Shown: piece by piece, positions 59,849 through 64,000 of the stretch
Numbering within the stretch: the stretch's first letter is position 1
Layout of the letters: the number at the start of each line of letters is the position of its first letter
NCBI GenBank assembly: GCA_029891385.1
Contig: CM057231.1
Location: 64,959,103-65,023,102, forward strand
Source of the DNA: Erythroxylum novogranatense
Lineage: Eukaryota > Streptophyta > Magnoliopsida > Malpighiales > Erythroxylaceae
DNA: 64,000 nt
Reading direction: 5' to 3'
The notes under the pieces: model-generated
Database searches by the model: none
What the model was told of the DNA's origin: nothing
Seen by the model: only the letters and a program-made list of their open reading frames with translations
Made by a program: the position numbers and the translations under genes

Positions 59849-61633
59849 TGTTAGAGTAGTGCCTAAAGGCAATCGCCTTTAGCGCGTTTTGTACAAAATT
59901 GTGTACATTCTTTATAAATAAATAAAAAAAAGGCATATTTCATTAATTTGATGTTCATTATTTATGAATGGATATTGATCTATAAGCAAATTAATGAAGT
60001 CCATGATATATGACATAGCATGAAGGAAATTATGATGTGATCATACTAAAGAGATTCCTATCATGTGCAATTATGTCAAGATCTAAATTATCCTAGTCAT
60101 AGGATTCTCGAGGCTCGACATCGGTAATTCGGAAGACTAGCACATCTCAAGCTCCTTGATTTGATCAGCGATGGATCTCGAAACCGTACATATGAGATAT
60201 TTAGGGTTGAGATGTGGATGCTTACTAGAGGTAATAAGTACATTGGTTGACCTGCTATGAGATCATCACATGGATGTACTATTCTAATGTCAGTGATAAT
60301 CTCATCATAACAATGGTGTAAGTATCCTTAGACTTGAGGTACTCAAGGATATCTTGGATGCTGATTCTTTGCTTTGACTCCATTCCTTGTTGCCTCACAG
60401 AGGTCGCTCATAGGGTGGTGATTGGGTACAATTTGAGGTATTCGAAGGTAATTGAGTAGCCAATAGAGGATTTACCACTTCTATGATAGCAGAAGATAAT
60501 ACCCATGACCTCTTGTCAGAGTCATTACTTGGAAATCTCTGATTAGAGTACATATGTCATGAAGAGTGTCTTCGTTGACATATTTAGTATTAAGTAATGA
60601 GTCCCAGGACAAGAACTAAAATCACTTGGACTAGATTTGACATACTCAGTCTAGTGAGAGTTGACACATTGCCCATACTCATAACCAAGTGGGGTATAGC
60701 ATGGTGAAAGGACGAATTGCACAGTAATTGTCATGGAAAGGTTAGTGATATGGTCCATGATGAATATAGCTTCATTCGTCAAACCAATTACTTTCCGGTC
60801 AATTGGGGGTCATGATGTGTTGCTAGATACCGCTCATGACTTGCTCAGATTAAGTGTTAATCTAAGTGGCCAACATAACCGGGAACCTAATGGGTCACAC
60901 ACATAAGAGTGTCTCGGAGAATTTGTAAAATAGTTTTGGATAGAGATCTAATATATGGAGAGCAATCGGATTAAATGGATCCCGATGAGATCGAGATATG
61001 TCCCGATGTGATCGCGACATTGATATTGCTGAAAAGGGTTTTCGGGGGTTTTTCCATATCGGGACCCGGTAGGACCGACCCCAGTGCGACTGGACCGTTT
61101 CAGCAATTATATGCATATATATATATATATATATATATATGGTGTGTACGTGGATGGAGGAAATGAGCTTTAGAAGCTTCCTTTATTTTGCTTAGTCATT
61201 AAGAAATTAAATGACTAAAAGACAAAATGATGAAGAGGAAAGATGAGGATTTTCGTTGATGATATAAAAGAACAAAAGAAGGAGTTCTTCGTGGGTTTAG
61301 CAAGGAATAAGGAAAAGAGTTTTTCATCTTTCAAGCTCTCCATCGATCATCTTCATCTTTCAAGCTTCTTCTCCATCATTTTCCAAGCTCTCCAGAACAA
61401 AGGTAAGATCTAGCAGTCTTTACTTTGTTCTAGCTATTCTCGGGTCAAAGGGTTTGTCCTGGTTAGGTTTTCCGATCTCTGCGTGGATACCGTTAGAGAC
61501 GGTCTCCTTTGGTCGTTTTGGTTTGACTTTGTTATATAGTCACATGGATCCTGGCTTTCGGGAAGGTCCCGAAACAAAAATTTTTGTTTTCCGCACCGTG
61601 GGCATGTGATGCTCACACCGGGATTTTCCTACA
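59849..61633 (+). repeat. C1 3' LTR
   Basis: TGTTAGAGTAGTGCC to TTTTCCTACA, 1785 bp, nearly identical to the 5' LTR. Differences: the (AT)n at ~61110-61140 and scattered short indels. TSD AACAT follows. Confidence 0.92.
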
Positions 61634-62545
61634 AACATGTGGATGCTTACTAAGGGTAGTAAGTAATTGGATTGACCTATTATGAGACAATCACTTGGAT
61701 ATTCTAATATAGTGTCAATGATAGTCTCATCATAGCAATGATGCAAATATCTTTTGACTTCAGATGCTCAAGGATATCTCGGATACTGATCTTATGCTTT
61801 AACTCCGTTTATAGATTCCTTTCAGGGGTTACTCATAGGGTGGTGATTGGGTACAACTTGAGGTATTCAGAGGTAATTAAGTGGCCAATAAAGAATTCAC
61901 CACTCCTGATAGAAGGAGATGATACCCACGACCTCTTGTCGGGGTCATTATTCAGGAGCCTCTGGTCGGAGTAGATAAATGTCATAAAGAGAGTCTTCAA
62001 TGATACATAGATTAATGACATCATCAGGACAAGATCTAATATCATTTGGACTAGATGTGATGTAGTCAGTCTAGTGGGAGTTGACACTTTGACCATACTC
62101 TGAACTAAGTGGGGTATAGATAGTGAAAGGATGAATTGTATGGTAACATTGCTTATGGAAAGGTAGTCAAACCACTGACTTTCCAATCAATTGGGGGTCA
62201 CTACATGTTGATAGATAAGTGTTAATTCAAATGACCAACATAACCGAGAACTTAATAGGTCACACATATAGGAGATTCGAAGGATGAGTAAAATGTTCTT
62301 GAATGGTGATTCAAGATATGAGAGAGTGTTTCGAGATTTTATCGCGGTGTGATTGTGGTAGAAAACGTTGCATGAAATGAATTAGAAACAAGTGTTGTTG
62401 GCTACCAATTGGGCCATTAACTTCCCAGACTTCCATTAATGCATGTTATTTATAAGGTATGCAAATATCTTAAATTTGATGTTTTTTTTTCCATATCTAT
62501 ATATATGAGTATATATGTTTTTTTAGGTTCCAATTTATTTTCCGC
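61634..62545 (+). repeat. Older Copia LTR, right fragment
   Basis: Continues 51987 from GTGGATGCTTACTA, diverged from C1 by many substitutions, with matches as far as GGTCACACATATAGGAG (~62255). The end is unclear; TTTTCCGCTGCGTAT near 62540 looks like the pre-terminal part of a Copia LTR. Confidence 0.75.
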
Positions 62546-62685
62546 TGCGTATATTTGATATGTATTATGTATGAGATGTATGATCGATACCAAGTAAACT
62601 CTCAAATGTTATTTAATGTAAATACATGGATATGAATAGTAAAGGTATAATGTAAGTAAGTTTATTTTGTGATCACACTTATTGT
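62546..62685. other. Unclassified junction sequence
   Basis: AT-rich, no gene and no primer-binding site. Separates the old Copia LTR from G6, whose own LTR and primer-binding site are missing. Confidence 0.4.
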
Positions 62686-63870
62686 TTGTTTTAGGTCATC
62701 CACTATAGGAGATCGAGTCATAGAATCAGTTGACCTTGAGTCTATAGGAGCCAATAGAGAGTCCCCAATACCCTAATCTAACCAAATGCCTCAAAAGGGT
62801 CTTGAGAGGAGATAAAGGAGGTATGATAAACTTAGGAAGCAGGGGGTTGTAGACTTCTATGGAAGTACAGACCCTGCTAAGGCAAAAGGTTGGCTAGAGA
62901 GAATAGAAAGAGTATTTGATCAGATGGACTGTAAGTCTGATGAAAGGTTTAACTATGCAGTTTCGTTACTTCAAGGTCCAGCTTATCAGTGGTTGAAAAC
63001 TATTCCCGACAGTTTCGCCCAACCTTGTAGACTAACATGGGAAGACTTTTTAAAGGTCTTTAAGGAGAATTATACACAAAAGATCTATTTGGATAAAAAG
63101 ATTAGGGAATTCCTAGATCTGAAACAGGGTAATCTCATTGTAGCTAAGTGTGAGGTGCGATTTAATGAATTAATAGGGTATGTTACTACTTTGATTCTAA
63201 ATAAGGAGGAAAAATGTAGGCAGTTTGAGGATGGATTAAATATGGAGATCAAGACGAGATCGGCTATTACCAATCTCAGTAGTTTTACTGAGCTGTGAGC
63301 TGTTTCAATCTGAATTGAACAGTTACTGAAGGATGGACAAGGAGAGTATACGCAAGAGTTCAGAATTGAGAGGCATGGTGAGTCTCAAGTTAATTCTGGA
63401 AAGAGATTCAGTAAACGTCAGAATAGATCATTCCAATCACATACTAGATCGAGACAGTCAACGTTTAGACCAAAAGGCAGTTTTGTTCATACTGGTAGTG
63501 GTAAAGGTCAAGTATCTGGAGGGAAAACACAACAGATGACTAGTTGTGAGCATTATGGAAAGAAACATGATGGAGAATATTGGAAGATATTAGGAGGTTG
63601 CTTATGTTGTGGCTCTTTTAAGCACCAGATTAAAGACTATCCCACAAATTTGGGAGCACATTCTAGAGTGAGAGGAGGATCAATGATTGAGATGACTATC
63701 CAGTAAAGTAGAGCTAGTGGAGTAGGACAGAGAGGCAGAGGTAGGGGTACAATAAGTTCAACAAGTCTTAGTATTAGGATTGAGGTGTGGAGTAACCAAT
63801 CGCAACTCAATCCTAGGTTAGGATCCTTGTTATTACTAGACAAGAGGCACCAAATTCTCCAAATGTTGTT
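62686..63870 (+). pseudogene. G6 gag (Tekay-type Gypsy)
   Basis: Starts after a TTTGTTTTAGGTCATC stretch shared with G1 and G2. From 62819 one frame reads RYDKLRKQGVVDFYGSTDP and then the capsid core (VFDQMDCKSDERFNYAVS, YQWLKTIPDSFAQPC, EVRFNELIGYVTTLI). Stops where G2 has Arg codons (CGA to TGA) occur at ~63296 and ~63310. The zinc motifs read CEHYGKKHDGEYW and CLCCGSFKHQIKDY, with three expected Cys changed to Tyr. Dead copy. Confidence 0.85.
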
Positions 63871-63889
63871 GCAAGTGTGTTATATGTCT

Positions 63890-64000
63890 TTCAATTTTGA
63901 GGCATTTGTATTGTTATATCCAGGATCTACGTATTCATTTATCACACCACATTTGGCATCTAAACTGCATTGTGAGAGGGAGATGTTGAAATGTGACTTA
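63890..64000 (+). pseudogene. G6 protease, start only
   Basis: AFVLLYPGSTYSFITPHLA then KLHCEREML aligns with the G2 protease AFALLDPGSTHSFVAPHLA. The catalytic Asp is Tyr here and a His is Tyr. Continues past the window edge. Confidence 0.8.

Larger units (their letters stand above)
51988..61633 (+). mobile_element. C1: Copia element with both LTRs
   Basis: 9.6 kb: LTR 51988-53799, primer-binding site, ~2.1 kb leader, gag, protease, integrase, RT, RNase H, polypurine tract, LTR 59849-61633. Gene order with integrase before RT and the RT type (YVDD) define Copia; an Angela/Tork-like lineage is my guess. TSD AACAT at 51983-51987 and 61634-61638. The LTRs are nearly identical, so insertion is recent, yet gag, PR, INT and RNase H are frame-broken. 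Confidence 0.92.

Overview
This window looks like repeat-rich intergenic DNA from a flowering plant nuclear genome, probably a eudicot. It is AT-rich and consists almost wholly of nested LTR retrotransposons. Their primer-binding sites match plant initiator-Met tRNA, and the lineages are Tekay/Del-type chromovirus Gypsy, Athila-like Gypsy and Copia. I found no host gene, rRNA, tRNA gene, CRISPR or bacterial feature. The species cannot be told from the sequence.

Bases 1-50663 can be read as one nest. Outermost is G4, a minus-strand Gypsy: 5' LTR 48130-50663, gag 46691-47900, protease/RT 27857-29183. It is split by a non-autonomous multi-LTR array, G5 (29184-46690), flanked by a perfect CCCTT target-site duplication. 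It is split again by G3, a minus-strand element with 4.2 kb LTRs and only about 1 kb of internal DNA. The 3' LTR of G3 is itself split by G2 (11048-22189), a Tekay-type element with a recognisable but broken gag-pol, and by G1 (5745-9108), a second Tekay-type element. An Athila-like element whose 3' half fills 1-5744 was inserted into the gag of G1. The distal parts of G1, G3 and G4 should therefore lie to the left of the window.

Bases 50664-64000 hold an unclassified AT-rich stretch, then a Copia element, C1 (51988-61633, TSD AACAT). C1 sits inside an older, related Copia LTR (51634-51987 plus 61634-~62545). Last comes the 5' part of another Tekay-type Gypsy, G6 (from about 62686), running off the right edge on the plus strand.

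Main points: (1) G5 is LTR-int-LTR-int-LTR-int-partial LTR within one target-site duplication, has no coding capacity, and shares LTR sequence with the gag-bearing G1, its possible helper family. (2) A pair of adjacent stem-loops is conserved near the 3' end of the LTRs of G1, G2 and G5. (3) Several LTR families carry clusters of short CG-rich palindromes. (4) Differences between the G5 copies, and many of the frame breaks in C1, fall at CHG trinucleotides. That looks more like base-calling error at methylated sites than real mutation.
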